Below, piece by piece: positions 45,461 to 54,197 of a DNA stretch of 64,000 nucleotides. Under the pieces are notes generated by a model. That model had not been told where the DNA came from and searched no databases. It saw nothing but the letters and a program-made list of their open reading frames with translations. The position numbers and the translations under genes are program-made. The stretch's first letter is position 1; every line of letters starts with the position of its first letter. The DNA is from an uncultured Oscillospiraceae bacterium (lineage in GTDB: Bacteria; Bacillota; Clostridia; Oscillospirales; Oscillospiraceae): positions 16,545-80,544 of the forward strand of contig CANQZJ010000002.1 of NCBI GenBank assembly GCA_947628315.1. The letters run 5' to 3'.

Positions 45461-46834
45461 GGGCCCAGGCTCAGGCTCGGGCCGGGGCGTGGCGGGTTTT
45501 ACCGGCGCGTAGGGGATGAAGCAGATGTCCATATCGGTGTCGGATCTGATACCGTTCACCTGGCCGCCGCTGGAGTACTGCCACATCCGGGACTGATAGA
45601 GGCAGCTGGGATAGCGGCCGTACTCGGCAAACCAGAACTCATAGTCCGCCAGCCGGGACAGATCCATCTTGATCATGCCGCAGTACTCGTTGAAGTAGAC
45701 GCCGGCGGTGTAGCCCTCCTCCTCCACCCGCCTGCAGAAGGCCTCGATGCCATCGGTGACGGGGGTGGGCTCGCACAGATAAGTACGGGCGTGGTTGGTG
45801 CTGGAGTAGTTGCCCAGGTACTCCCAGTCGCAGATGACGGGGTAGTCGATCCCGTCCCTGTAGTCCTCGATGAGATCCAGCACGTATTCGGCCTCCTCCA
45901 GCCCCTCCTCCTCGTTCAGCGCCTGGGAGAAGAAGTAGACGCCCACATTCAGACCGGCTTCCAGCGCGCCCTCCACGTTCTGCCGCCAGCACGCGTCCTC
46001 AAAGACGGCACCGGAGCTGAGGAAACGGCCGCCCACCCGGACGATGACGAAGTCGATGCCGTCCGCCTTCACGGAGTACCAGTCGATGTCGCCCTGGTGC
46101 TCGGACACGTCGATGCCCAGCACAGATTGGTTGTTCAGATAGTTGACCCGGCCTCTGTAGTCGGTGCTGAACTGGGAACGGGTGAATTCGGAGCGGGGCA
46201 CATTGTCGAACAGATCCACCCAGTAATTGCTCACACGGGTCATGCCCTCCTGATAGGTGGAGTTCATCACCCGCCAGACCACGGCGGCGATCTCCGCACG
46301 GGTGGCGGTTCTTTCGGGATGGAAGTTCCCGTCTGCCGCGCCCACCATAATGCCCTTTTCGTAGAGCTCCACCACGTAGCCGTCGTCACAGTCGGCATAG
46401 GGGGAGGGGCCGGCCAGCGAGATCAGCTGCATGGCGCGGGCGGTCATCTGGGCGATGTTGAGCCGATCCACCGGCTTGTTGAGGAGCGCGCGGTCATAGG
46501 AGGCGTACACCAGCCGGTGATCGATGGCCGGCTGAAGGTAGTCCAGCGCCCAGTTTTTGCCGGTGGTGGCGGCCTCTACCTTCACGCCGACGGCGCCAAG
46601 GATCATCTTCATGGCCTGGCCCCAGGTGATGACGTCATTGGGATAAAAGGCGCCGTCGGGAGCGCCGTTCACAACACCCTGCCGGTACAGATCCACCACA
46701 TAGGAGTAGTACCAATTGTCGGGCGTGACGTCGGAGAAGGGGGAGACCGCCGGCGATTCGGCGGCTGTGCTGAGGGGAGAACAGCCGAACAGCACAGCGG
46801 CTGCCAGCAGGATGACCAGGACGCGTGTTTTCAT
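45416..46834 (-). CDS. SLH-anchored GH25 lysozyme lipoprotein
   Basis: 472 residues. N-terminal lipoprotein signal with lipobox LFGC (C18). SLH repeats follow (FSDVTPDNWYYSYVVDLYRQGVVNG..., then ASYDRALLNKPVDRLN and DDGYVVELYEKGIMVGAADGNFHPERTATRAE). The GH25 muramidase domain begins VLGIDVSEHQGDIDWYSVK and has the D and E of DVSEHQG and DWEYLG. Cleaves the muramic acid to GlcNAc bond; used in remodelling. The last 14 codons are the terminator hairpin. Confidence 0.85.
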   Translation of the reverse strand: MKTRVLVILLAAAVLFGCSPLSTAAESPAVSPFSDVTPDNWYYSYVVDLYRQGVVNGAPDGAFYPNDVITWGQAMKMILGAVGVKVEAATTGKNWALDYLQPAIDHRLVYASYDRALLNKPVDRLNIAQMTARAMQLISLAGPSPYADCDDGYVVELYEKGIMVGAADGNFHPERTATRAEIAAVVWRVMNSTYQEGMTRVSNYWVDLFDNVPRSEFTRSQFSTDYRGRVNYLNNQSVLGIDVSEHQGDIDWYSVKADGIDFVIVRVGGRFLSSGAVFEDACWRQNVEGALEAGLNVGVYFFSQALNEEEGLEEAEYVLDLIEDYRDGIDYPVICDWEYLGNYSSTNHARTYLCEPTPVTDGIEAFCRRVEEEGYTAGVYFNEYCGMIKMDLSRLADYEFWFAEYGRYPSCLYQSRMWQYSSGGQVNGIRSDTDMDICFIPYAPVKPATPRPEPEPGPDQNSAEDETSSALF

Positions 46835-46949
46835 GGTAGGCCTCCTTTCGCGGGGGAGGAAATATCAAATTTTATTTTACATAATTTTTTGAATGGTGGC
46901 AACCCCGGATCTGACCGGACACGGAAAATTTACAATTTGCGCCGCCCTC

Positions 46950-46978
46950 TTGCCATTTTCGCCCCAATCATGTAAAAT
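46950..46978 (+). promoter_or_regulatory. Promoter of the dnaD-type gene
   Basis: TTGCCA (46950-46955), 17 bases, TAAAAT (46973-46978), about 37 bases before the ATG. Confidence 0.7.
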
Positions 46979-47015
46979 GAAATCCCAACGATTTGAGAAA
47001 AGGAGGGGATCCCCG

Positions 47016-47993
47016 ATGGCGGCGCTGCTGTTGCCCAATGAGATACTGTCCATGTCGGCTCAGGCCGCCCGGCGGCTGGTGGAGGCCGGCGACGGGGACG
47101 GCGCCCTCCTGTACCTTGCCCTGCTGGAGTGCGGGGGAGACGAGGCCAAGGCCGCCGCGTCCCTCCGCTGGGACGGGGAGCGGCTGGGCCGGACGCTGGA
47201 GCGCCTCGCCGCCCTTGGCCTGGCGCAGAGCCGGGGGGACGCGAGCGTTCTCCAGCCCCCCAGGCCGGAGGACGCCCCGATGCCGGAGTACACCCGGGGG
47301 GAGGTCAACGCCGCCCTGGAGCGGGAGCCCGACTTCAAAAACCTCTATCGGGAGATGGAGCGGGCGCTGGGCCGGGTGCTCACCGACAGCGACCTGAAAT
47401 CCCTTTACACGCTGTATGATTATCTGGGCCTCCCCCCGGAGGTCATCCTACCCATGACGACCCACGTGATCCGGGAGGAGCGCCGCCAGCGGAACAGCGC
47501 CGGCTATGTGCCCCGGATGGCCCGGATCCAGCGGGAGGGCTTCCGCTGGAAGCGCCTGGGGGTGGACACCGCCGAGCGGGCGGAGGAGTTCCTCCGCCGG
47601 GAGGAGCAGGTGGACCGCCGGGAGTGGGCCATCCTGTCGGCGGTGGGGGCGAAGGAGCGCCGCCCCGCCGTGGGGCGGGAGCGGGAGTTCATCGCCAAAT
47701 GGGTGGAGGCCGGATACAGCGACGAGCTCATCCGTCTGGCCTACGAGCGCACCGTCTACCAGAAGGGGGCCATGAACTGGCCCTATATGAACAGGATCTT
47801 GGAGCGCTGGCAGCAGGCGGGATACCGCACGCCGGAGCAGGTGAAGGCGGGGGACAAGCCCCCCCAGCGTCAAAGCGGCAGGAGCGCGGGCAAATCGCCC
47901 GCCGACTTCCAGCCCAGCCGGGAGAGCATCCGTGAGAACAACGACTGGCTGGATCAGTTTTTGGAGCAGCAGAAGGAAAAGAAAGGGGGCTGA
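47016..47993 (+). CDS. DnaD/DnaB-type primosome protein
   Basis: 325 residues. An N-terminal winged-helix-like region (LLLPNEILSMSAQAARRLVEAGDGDGALLYLALLE) and C-terminal DnaD-like motifs: FKNLYREMERALGRVLTDSDLKSLYTLYDYLGLPPEVI, then FIAKWVEAGYSDELIRLAYERTV..NWPYMNRILERW, the YxxxIxxxW-type signature. These proteins load helicase at origin or restart. AGGAGGGGATCCCCG precedes the ATG at 47016. Seven bases before the DnaI-like gene. Confidence 0.82.
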   Translation: MAALLLPNEILSMSAQAARRLVEAGDGDGALLYLALLECGGDEAKAAASLRWDGERLGRTLERLAALGLAQSRGDASVLQPPRPEDAPMPEYTRGEVNAALEREPDFKNLYREMERALGRVLTDSDLKSLYTLYDYLGLPPEVILPMTTHVIREERRQRNSAGYVPRMARIQREGFRWKRLGVDTAERAEEFLRREEQVDRREWAILSAVGAKERRPAVGREREFIAKWVEAGYSDELIRLAYERTVYQKGAMNWPYMNRILERWQQAGYRTPEQVKAGDKPPQRQSGRSAGKSPADFQPSRESIRENNDWLDQFLEQQKEKKGG

Positions 47994-47999
47994 CCGCCC

Positions 48000-49004
48000 A
48001 TGTATGAGCCCAACGTGATACAGCAGGCCGTGGCCCGCCTGAACCGCCGGAAGGAGATCCGCGCCAACCGCCGGTTCGCGCTGGAGCGGAAGCTGTATGC
48101 CGAGAATCCCCGGCTGCGGGAGCTGGATCTGGCGCTGCGGGGCACCATGGCCGACCTGGCCCAGCTGGCCACAGGCGGAAAGCCCGTGGAGCCCGGCGGC
48201 CCGGAGCTCACCGCTATCCGGGAGAAAAATCAAGCCCTTCAAACGAAGCGTACCGCCCTGCTGAAAGAGCTGGGGGTAGACCCCGCCGAGCTGGAGGACA
48301 CCCCCGCCTGCCCCATCTGCGGCGACACCGGCTGGACGGGGGCGGAGATGTGCGCCTGCCTGAGGCAGCTGTGCGCGGAGGAGCAGATGAAGTCCCTCAC
48401 CGCCCTGCTGGGCCTGACGGAGGAGCAGTCCTTCGACAAGCTGCGGCTGGACGTATACAGCGACCTGCCCTGGCAGGGGGAGGAGCGTTCCCCCCGGGAG
48501 AACATGAGGCGGGTGGTTGCCGTCTGCGAGGGATACGCCCGGCAGTTCCCGGACTATCCCCTGAAAAATCTGCTGCTGTCCGGCGGAACCGGTCTGGGAA
48601 AGACCTTCCTGTCCGGATGCGTCGCCCGGGAGGTGTCCGACAGGGGCTATTCCGTGGTGTACGACACCGCCATCAACCTGTTCGCTGCCTTTGAGACCAG
48701 AAAGTTCACCCGGGACGCCGGGGAGGAGCGCCAGGCCCGGGACGACACCCGCCGCTATCTGGGGTGCGACCTCTTGATCCTGGACGACCTGGGCAGCGAG
48801 TTCACCACCCCGCTGGCCCAGTCCACCTTATATGAGGTGGTCAACAGCCGCCTCCAGGCGGACAGACACACCATCATCTCCACCAACCTGTCCCGGGAGC
48901 AGATCGCCGAGCGGTATACCCCGCAGCTCACGTCCAGGCTGTCCGGCATGTATCGGATGCTCGTTTTTTATGGGGACGATCTCCGCCTCCGGCCCAAGAT
49001 GTAA
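48000..49004 (+). CDS. Helicase-loader-like ATPase (DnaC/DnaI type)
   Basis: 334 residues. An N-terminal zinc-binding section with CPICGDTGWTGAEMCACLRQLC. AAA+ ATPase: Walker A LLLSGGTGLGKTFLSGC (about 198), Walker B DLLILDDLGSEF (about 259), sensor region LSREQIAERYTPQLTSRL. Together with the DnaD-type protein upstream it loads the replicative helicase. The ATG at 48000 follows the previous gene directly. A perfect terminator follows (49011-49042). Confidence 0.88.
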   Translation: MYEPNVIQQAVARLNRRKEIRANRRFALERKLYAENPRLRELDLALRGTMADLAQLATGGKPVEPGGPELTAIREKNQALQTKRTALLKELGVDPAELEDTPACPICGDTGWTGAEMCACLRQLCAEEQMKSLTALLGLTEEQSFDKLRLDVYSDLPWQGEERSPRENMRRVVAVCEGYARQFPDYPLKNLLLSGGTGLGKTFLSGCVAREVSDRGYSVVYDTAINLFAAFETRKFTRDAGEERQARDDTRRYLGCDLLILDDLGSEFTTPLAQSTLYEVVNSRLQADRHTIISTNLSREQIAERYTPQLTSRLSGMYRMLVFYGDDLRLRPKM

Positions 49005-49010
49005 ACAAAA

Positions 49011-49042
49011 GTGCCCCCGCCGCATTCATGCGGCGGGGGCAC
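49011..49042 (+). terminator. Terminator after the DnaI-like gene
   Basis: GTGCCCCCGCCGCAT and ATGCGGCGGGGGCAC, 15-bp perfect stem, loop TC. The run of A just upstream means it could also serve the convergent permease gene. Confidence 0.8.
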
Positions 49043-49048
49043 GCTGCG

Positions 49049-49714
49049 TCACAGCTCTTTCTTTTTGTAGATGGCGCAGGAGATAAAATAAGACGGGATC
49101 AGCAGCAGGAAGCACACCGCCACGGACAGGAGGAGCAGGGCGGCGATCAGCGCCGCCGCGTTTTCCGCCTCCAGCGGGGGCAGATGCTCCATCAGCCATT
49201 CCCCGCCCCCCAGGGGCACCAGCCACAGGACGGCCAGCCCGATGAGCCCCAGGAACGCGGCGTAAAAGATGATCCTGGCCCGTTCCGCTCCGAACCTGTA
49301 GATCAGGGGCAGGATGATGGCGTTGAGCACCGCCCCCATCCCCAGGCAGAGGCAGCTTGCCAGCAGGGAGGACAGGGCTGCCTCCAGGCCGTCCGTGAGC
49401 CAGACGGCCACGGCGGTGGCCAGTTCCAGCACGGCCACCGCCCCCAGCGTGATGAGCAGGGTGAGGTACCGGGCGGCCACGGTTTTGTTCCGGCTTACCG
49501 GCAGGGCGGCCCCGTAGGGCTCCCACTTGGCCGTGTAGTCCATGTTGAAGCAGGTGAAGGGCAGCATGGCCGCCATCACCGAGAAGAACCCGGTGGTGAA
49601 GGCGGGGCTCCACACGCCGGCGACCGTCAGCGCCACATAGATGACCAGGACGATGAGATAGCTCTTCAGCACCTTGCGAAGGCACAGAAAGTCCTTCAGG
49701 ATCAGACCTGTCAT
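49049..49714 (-). CDS. ABC-2 type transporter permease
   Basis: 221 residues from the ATG at 49714; the longer ORF-track frame is not used. About six membrane helices (e.g. SYLIVLVIYVALTVAGVW, AVAVLELATAVAVWL, GLIGLAVLWLVPLGGG, AALLLLSVAVCFLLLIPSYF). No domain beyond the ABC-2 membrane part. It is the membrane half of the YtrA-regulated exporter with the ATPase encoded immediately upstream (four-base overlap). Substrate unknown. Confidence 0.8.
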   Translation of the reverse strand: MTGLILKDFLCLRKVLKSYLIVLVIYVALTVAGVWSPAFTTGFFSVMAAMLPFTCFNMDYTAKWEPYGAALPVSRNKTVAARYLTLLITLGAVAVLELATAVAVWLTDGLEAALSSLLASCLCLGMGAVLNAIILPLIYRFGAERARIIFYAAFLGLIGLAVLWLVPLGGGEWLMEHLPPLEAENAAALIAALLLLSVAVCFLLLIPSYFISCAIYKKKEL

Positions 49715-50556
49715 AGCCGCTCCCCCTTTTCCATGAACACCATGATCTCGTCCAGGCTGACGGGCTCCACCGTCAGGCCGGGATACTTCCGGGCGAAGGC
49801 CGCCCGGTCTTTCACCAGCCCCTCGGTGGCGTACTGGCTCCGCCGCACCGCCACCAGGTCGCCCCTGTCGACGGCGGCCAGATCCTCTCTCGTGCAGGCC
49901 AGCCGGCCGTAGGTCTCCAGTAGCCGATCCTTCTCTCCGCACAGGGCGATCTTCCCGTGGTGGAGGTAGGCGATGTAGTCCGCCGCCTTCTCCAGGTCGG
50001 AGGTGATGTGGCTGGAGATGAGGATGCCGTGATCCTCGTCGGACACAAAGCCCAGGAATTCGTCCAAAATCTCGTCCCGCACCACCGGATCCAGCCCCGC
50101 CGTGGCCTCGTCCAGCAGCAGCAGGCGGGGCCGGTGGGCCAGGGCGGAGGCCAGGGAGAGCTTCATCCGCATCCCTCTTGAGAACTCCTTGATGAGCTTT
50201 TTCTCCGGCAGGGCGAACTTGTCCAGGTACTCCCGGAACAGCCCGCCGTCCCAGGTGGGATAGACCCGCCGCAGCACGGAGTCCACGTCTTTGGGCCGCA
50301 GCTGCTCATAGAAAAAGCAGTCGTCCATCACCACGCCCACGTCGGCCTTGGCCTCCTCCCAGGGCATGCCCAGGAGGGACACCTGGCCGGCGTTGGGGAC
50401 GGTCACCCCCAGCATACACCGCATGAGGGTGGTCTTGCCCGCCCCGTTCTCCCCGATGAGGCCCAAAATGGCCCCTCCGGGCAGGGTCAGGTCGACGGGC
50501 CCCAGGGTGAAGTCCTTGTACTCCTTCACCAGGCCCCTGATCTCAATACTGTTCAT
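49711..50556 (-). CDS. ABC transporter ATP-binding protein
   Basis: 281 residues. Walker A GENGAGKTTLMRC (about 36), Q-loop region, a slightly degenerate ABC signature EFSRGMRMKLSLA, and Walker B LLLLDEATAGLDP. The C-terminal extension after ~215 is typical of Bce/Ytr-like exporters of antimicrobial peptides or lipids. Real start at MNSIEIRG; the upstream in-frame extension reads through the regulator gene. GGAGCGCATTATCATG context. Operon order regulator-ATPase-permease. Confidence 0.87.
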   Translation of the reverse strand: MNSIEIRGLVKEYKDFTLGPVDLTLPGGAILGLIGENGAGKTTLMRCMLGVTVPNAGQVSLLGMPWEEAKADVGVVMDDCFFYEQLRPKDVDSVLRRVYPTWDGGLFREYLDKFALPEKKLIKEFSRGMRMKLSLASALAHRPRLLLLDEATAGLDPVVRDEILDEFLGFVSDEDHGILISSHITSDLEKAADYIAYLHHGKIALCGEKDRLLETYGRLACTREDLAAVDRGDLVAVRRSQYATEGLVKDRAAFARKYPGLTVEPVSLDEIMVFMEKGERL

Positions 50557-50570
50557 GATAATGCGCTCCT

Positions 50571-50945
50571 TTACTCCTCTTTGTAGAGAGTGGTCAGCAT
50601 CTCGGTCAGCTCGTCCAGTCCCACGGCCCCCGCCTTGGCGGCCTCCACCGCCTGGGTCAGGCGCTCCTCGATGTGGCAGAGCACCGCCTCCCGGCGGGTC
50701 TCCCGGTTCTGGGCGGCCACGAAGCAGCCCTTGCCGGGGACGGTGAGCAGGAACCCGTCCCGCTCCAGCTCCTCGTAGGCACGCTTGGTGGTGATGACGG
50801 AGATGCGCAGATCCTTTGCCAGCAGCCGCATGGAGGGCAGGGCCGTGCCCTCCGCCAGCTCTCCCGACAGGATGAGGCCCTTCACCTGCCGGACGATCTG
50901 GTCGTAAATGGGGATGCCGGAGGAATTGCTGATGATGATGTCCAT
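50571..50945 (-). CDS. GntR-family regulator, YtrA type
   Basis: 124 residues. An N-terminal winged HTH (IYDQIVRQVKGLILSGELAEGTALPSMRLLAKDLRISVITTKRAYEELERDGFLLTVPGKGCFV) and a short C-terminal helical part without a ligand domain, the YtrA subfamily. It represses its own operon with an ABC exporter in response to wall or envelope stress. The upstream promoter contains GTATATATAC as a probable operator. Starts at MDIII after AGGTGTACC. Confidence 0.88.
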   Translation of the reverse strand: MDIIISNSSGIPIYDQIVRQVKGLILSGELAEGTALPSMRLLAKDLRISVITTKRAYEELERDGFLLTVPGKGCFVAAQNRETRREAVLCHIEERLTQAVEAAKAGAVGLDELTEMLTTLYKEE

Positions 50946-50965
50946 GGTACACCTCATGAAATATT

Positions 50966-50975
50966 GTATATATAC
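50966..50975 (-). promoter_or_regulatory. Candidate YtrA operator
   Basis: Palindrome GTATATATAC between the promoter -10 and the regulator start. AT-rich and in the expected position. Confidence 0.5.
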
Positions 50976-50984
50976 GATATGCAC

Positions 50985-51013
50985 AGTATAGACAGTTGAC
51001 AGGGATTTGTCAA
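50985..51013 (-). promoter_or_regulatory. Promoter of the GntR-ABC operon
   Basis: Minus strand TTGACA (51008-51013), 17 bases, TATACT (50985-50990). Confidence 0.85.
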
Positions 51014-51046
51014 GGGGGATTTCAGAAATTTTTCGGAGGACAGAAA

Positions 51047-51081
51047 AAGCCCCTGTCCCGTAATGCGGGACAGGGGCTTGC
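51047..51081 (-). terminator. Terminator after the degV gene
   Basis: AAGCCCCTGTCCCG and CGGGACAGGGGCTT around TAATG, with an A-run to its left (T-run on the minus strand). Confidence 0.8.
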
Positions 51082-51082
51082 G

Positions 51083-51961
51083 TTACATGGGCCGCTCTTT
51101 GCCCAGGAAGCAGGTGACGACGCAGCCGGGGCCGGTGTGGGCGCCGATGACCGGGCCGATGTCGTTGAGGTAGACCTCTGTGGCGCCGAAGCGCTTTTTG
51201 ATCTCGTCGGCCACCCACTGGGCTTCCTCGCCGCTGTCCGCGTGGCTGACGAAAACGGGGTATTTGTCCAGATCCGCCCCGTATTCTCCGACTTTATCGA
51301 CGATATATTCCAGGGCGCCCTTGCGGCCCCGGACCTTGTCGGGGGTCTGGAGCTTGCCGTTTTTGTCCAGGTAGAGGATAGGCTTGATCTGCAGCATCGT
51401 ACCCACTACGGCGGTGGCGGCGGACACCCGCCCGCCCTTTTTCAGGAAAAACAGATCGTTCACCGTGACCCAGTGGTGGGCCCGCATTTTGTAAGTCTCC
51501 GCCCAGTCCCGAACCTCCTCGATGGATTTTCCCTGGGCCCGCAGCCGCCCCGCCATCATCAGCAGGATGCTCTGGGCGCCGGTGGCGCTCTGGGTGTCCA
51601 CCACGTACAGCTTGCGCTCCGGGTATTTGGGGGCCAGCTCGGCGGCGGCCATCTGGAAGGAGGAGCAGGTGGCCGACAGCCCGGAGGCGAAGGCCAGCAC
51701 CAGGATGTCGGTACCGGCCTTGAGGATGGGCTCCATGGCCTCCAGGGCCTGGTTCATGTTCACGGCATTGGTGGTGGCCAGGGAGCCGTTCCGGAGCTGG
51801 TCGTAAAACTCCTTGGGAGACATCTCCCGGTTATCCGGGTAGTTGTGATAGGTCTTGCCGTCGATGATAAAGGACAGGGGCAGCACATGGATGCCCATCT
51901 CCTGAATGTACTGGTTGGGGGTGTCGCAGGACGAATCGGTGATGATGGCAAAGTCGCTCAT
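51083..51961 (-). CDS. DegV family fatty-acid-binding protein
   Basis: 292 residues from MSDFAIITDSSCD (ATG at 51961, eight bases after GGAGG); the track start adds a few residues. Features: TDSSCDTP motif, PLSFIIDGKTYHNYPD, LAFASGLSATCSSFQMAAAEL (Ser/Ser ligands), VVDTQSATGAQ, FLKKGGRV. FakB-like proteins bind acyl groups for phosphorylation by FakA. Likely cotranscribed with the DUF1836 gene 49 bases upstream. Confidence 0.9.
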   Translation of the reverse strand: MSDFAIITDSSCDTPNQYIQEMGIHVLPLSFIIDGKTYHNYPDNREMSPKEFYDQLRNGSLATTNAVNMNQALEAMEPILKAGTDILVLAFASGLSATCSSFQMAAAELAPKYPERKLYVVDTQSATGAQSILLMMAGRLRAQGKSIEEVRDWAETYKMRAHHWVTVNDLFFLKKGGRVSAATAVVGTMLQIKPILYLDKNGKLQTPDKVRGRKGALEYIVDKVGEYGADLDKYPVFVSHADSGEEAQWVADEIKKRFGATEVYLNDIGPVIGAHTGPGCVVTCFLGKERPM

Positions 51962-52010
51962 AATAGTATCCTCCATAGATTGCGTGATAGGGGTTCCCGG
52001 CAGAACGGGA

Positions 52011-52544
52011 TCACTTGGCTTTTTCCAGCATATCCTCGTGGCCGGTGTGTTTGGCCAGTACGGACAGAACCTGCCGGCAGGCCAGGCCGCTGGCGTAGCT
52101 CTGCATGGCCAGCTTCAGCACCAGTTTGGGCAGATCGTAGTCCGAGGTCTCCGGATCCAGCTGATCGGCCACGGCGGTCATGGACTCGTCCAGGTACTTG
52201 CAGAAGTAGTCGTACTGCCGCTTGGAGTCCCAGCCCTCGCGCCCTACGGCGGTGAGCACCTTCATCTCCCGGACGGACAGCACCTGCTTCAGGGCGGTGA
52301 TGGCGGTGAGCAGGCCCAGGTGCTCCTGGTCGTACTTTTTGCCGTGGGCCCGGTGGATCAGGCCGTCCTTGATGTAGTTGTTGATCATGGCGGGGGTGAG
52401 GCTGTCACCGGCGTCCAGGGAGACGGACTGCCGGGCCAGGTAGGACACCACCTGATCCATGTACAGCGGGATGTCGGGCAGCCGCTCAAAGGGGTCGGGA
52501 CGGATCTCCGTCAAGCGCTGTTTCAGTTGGGCAAGTTCTTCCAT
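52011..52544 (-). CDS. DUF1836 domain protein
   Basis: 177 residues from MEELAQLKQRL. MerR-like HTH region in DIPLYMDQVVSYLARQ..LTPAMINNYIKDGLIHRAHGKKYDQEHLGLLTAITALKQVLS, followed by a helical domain. DUF1836 proteins are widespread in Firmicutes, often beside degV; a regulatory DNA-binding role is likely but unproven. GAGGAGGTATCCCG precedes the ATG. Promoter is 50 bases upstream. Confidence 0.8.
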   Translation of the reverse strand: MEELAQLKQRLTEIRPDPFERLPDIPLYMDQVVSYLARQSVSLDAGDSLTPAMINNYIKDGLIHRAHGKKYDQEHLGLLTAITALKQVLSVREMKVLTAVGREGWDSKRQYDYFCKYLDESMTAVADQLDPETSDYDLPKLVLKLAMQSYASGLACRQVLSVLAKHTGHEDMLEKAK

Positions 52545-52594
52545 CGGGATACCTCCTCGGTCAATTTCCAATCTTATCTAATCTAATTTGGAAA

Positions 52595-52623
52595 ATCATA
52601 TCACATCATAATTGACACGTCAA
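52595..52623 (-). promoter_or_regulatory. Promoter of the DUF1836-degV operon
   Basis: Minus strand TTGACG (52618-52623), 17 bases, TATGAT (52595-52600). TTGACGTGTCAA just here is a palindrome over the -35. Confidence 0.7.
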
Positions 52624-52660
52624 GAGGGAACACGGACGGAATTCCTCTTTTTTACGAAAA

Positions 52661-52680
52661 AGAGACGCCGAAGCGTCTCT
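52661..52680 (-). terminator. Terminator of the unknown gene 52686-53153
   Basis: AGAGACGC-CGAA-GCGTCTCT, followed on the minus strand by TTTTTCG. Confidence 0.8.
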
Positions 52681-52685
52681 TCAGG

Positions 52686-53153
52686 CTATGTCCCGTCCGC
52701 CGGCAGCCGGCCCAACAGCAAGGCGGCTCCCGCCTCGGCCAGAAACAAGTCAGGGGACTGGCCGTCGTAGGGCAGCACCAGCTCCTGCCGCTCCACCGCC
52801 TTCCCCTCCAGGGAGACGAACTCCCGCTGGATGGCCACGGCGGCCTGCTCCCCCTCCAGACTGGACAGGGTGAGGGTGTTCCGGCTGGAGGCGCCGTAAC
52901 TCACCACCGTGTCGGCGGGGAGGGCCCGGGTGAGGGCGGACAGCCCGCCGGGGAGGAGGGCGGTGCGGCACATGAGGGCCGCCGCTCCCGCCCAGCCCGC
53001 CGCGCCCGGGGACACGATCAGCAGATCCAGCCGAAAGCCCGCCAGCAGCGCCGGGTGGCGGCAGGCCCGCACCAGGGCGGAGCGTCCCTCCGCCAGACGG
53101 CTGATCTGCTGCGCCAGCCCCTCGTCCCGCTCCCAAACGCCAATCTGCCACAT
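52686..53153 (-). CDS. Uncharacterised protein
   Basis: 155 residues, Ala/Leu-rich, no membrane segment or signal peptide. Seen: IGVWERDEGLAQQISRLAEGR, then DLLIVSPGAAGWAGAAALMCRTALLPGG, VSYGASSRNTLTLSSLEGEQ, and a closing DLFLAEAGAALLLGRL. The pattern weakly recalls a Rossmann-like (alpha/beta) fold, and the first ~60 residues resemble response-regulator or sensor-like domains, but without the Asp/Lys set. It has its own terminator. Function unknown. Confidence 0.5.
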   Translation of the reverse strand: MWQIGVWERDEGLAQQISRLAEGRSALVRACRHPALLAGFRLDLLIVSPGAAGWAGAAALMCRTALLPGGLSALTRALPADTVVSYGASSRNTLTLSSLEGEQAAVAIQREFVSLEGKAVERQELVLPYDGQSPDLFLAEAGAALLLGRLPADGT

Positions 53154-53215
53154 GGCGGCCGCCTCCCCTTTAAGTAACCTGTGGGGATAGTTTGCCGCGG
53201 GACGGGGAGCATTAT

Positions 53216-53247
53216 ACGAAAAAAGACCGCCGGGGGGAACGGCGGTC
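53216..53247 (-). terminator. Terminator of yihY
   Basis: GACCGCC/GGCGGTC hairpin directly at the stop codon, followed by a T-run on the minus strand. Confidence 0.8.
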
Positions 53248-54120
53248 TCAGGGATCCTGGGTATTTTGGCTCTTTTTGGCCTGCTTTTCCTGCCGCCGGC
53301 GGTAGAGGACGAAGTTGAACACCGAGCCCAAAATCAGCACATTGCCGCAGAGGTACAGCCACACCAGCATGATGATCACCGAGGCCAGGGAGCCGTACAC
53401 CAGCGAGTACTGGGTGGAGCTGCCCACCAGGAAGGAGAAGATCATGGAGGCTGCAGCCAGCGCCACGGAGGCCAGCAGGGCGCCCAGCTCCACCGGGGGC
53501 CGGGGATGCTCCAGGGGGGCGGAGAACCGGTAGAGCATCAAAATGAACAGGAACACGATCCCCAGCAGCAGGACGTATTTCGTCCACTGCCACAGGGCGA
53601 ACCGGGACAGCAGATTCTCCAGTCCCAGCAGATTGCCAACCGTGTGGAAGAACCAGTTGCCCGACACCACCACCGCCAGGGACAGATAGATGACCACCAG
53701 CAGCAGCAGGGCGAAGATCACGCTGGCCAGCACCCGGCGCAGGCCCCAGAAGGTGGCCCGGCCATAGATGTCCTGCATGATGTTCATCAGCGCCCGCACG
53801 GCGGCGGAGGCGAACAGCAATGTGAGCAGCAGCCCGCCGATGAACATGGCGGTGGACTGGTTGGTGGAGATATAGCGCACGTATTCCCGGAAGATCACCA
53901 GTACGCTCTGGGGCAGGAAGTCCTGCACCTGGTCGATCAGGTGGTCAAAGTCGATGTTGAGCGTATCCAGAAAGGCGGACATGCAGATGATAATGGGAAA
54001 GAAGGTCAGCGTCAGCCAGTAGGACAGCTCGGCGGCGGAGCGGGCCACCCGCTTGGAGAAGTAAATATCCACCATCTCCGCCAGGAAGCGGAACGGGGCA
54101 AAGCGCATCAAATTCTTCAT
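53248..54120 (-). CDS. YihY/BrkB-family membrane protein
   Basis: 290 residues, six predicted membrane helices (e.g. LTLTFFPIIICMSAFL, STAMFIGGLLLTLLFASAAV, VLASVIFALLLLVVIYLSLAVVV, LLGIVFLFILMLY). N-terminal FYFSKRVARSAAELSYWLTLTFFPI and NIMQDIYGRATFWGLRRVLAS are characteristic. The family was once annotated RNase BN, now treated as a membrane protein of unsettled role. Basic cytoplasmic tail QEKQAKKSQN. Confidence 0.85.
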   Translation of the reverse strand: MKNLMRFAPFRFLAEMVDIYFSKRVARSAAELSYWLTLTFFPIIICMSAFLDTLNIDFDHLIDQVQDFLPQSVLVIFREYVRYISTNQSTAMFIGGLLLTLLFASAAVRALMNIMQDIYGRATFWGLRRVLASVIFALLLLVVIYLSLAVVVSGNWFFHTVGNLLGLENLLSRFALWQWTKYVLLLGIVFLFILMLYRFSAPLEHPRPPVELGALLASVALAAASMIFSFLVGSSTQYSLVYGSLASVIIMLVWLYLCGNVLILGSVFNFVLYRRRQEKQAKKSQNTQDP

Positions 54121-54153
54121 GGGCGGCCTCCTCTCTTAAATAATTCTTAATGA

Positions 54154-54182
54154 ATTATACCAGAGGGAGTGCCAAAGGACAA
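54154..54182 (-). promoter_or_regulatory. Promoter of yihY
   Basis: Minus strand TTGTCC (54177-54182), 17 bases, TATAAT (54154-54159) with a TGG extension. Confidence 0.75.
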
Positions 54183-54197
54183 CCATAATTTTTCGAC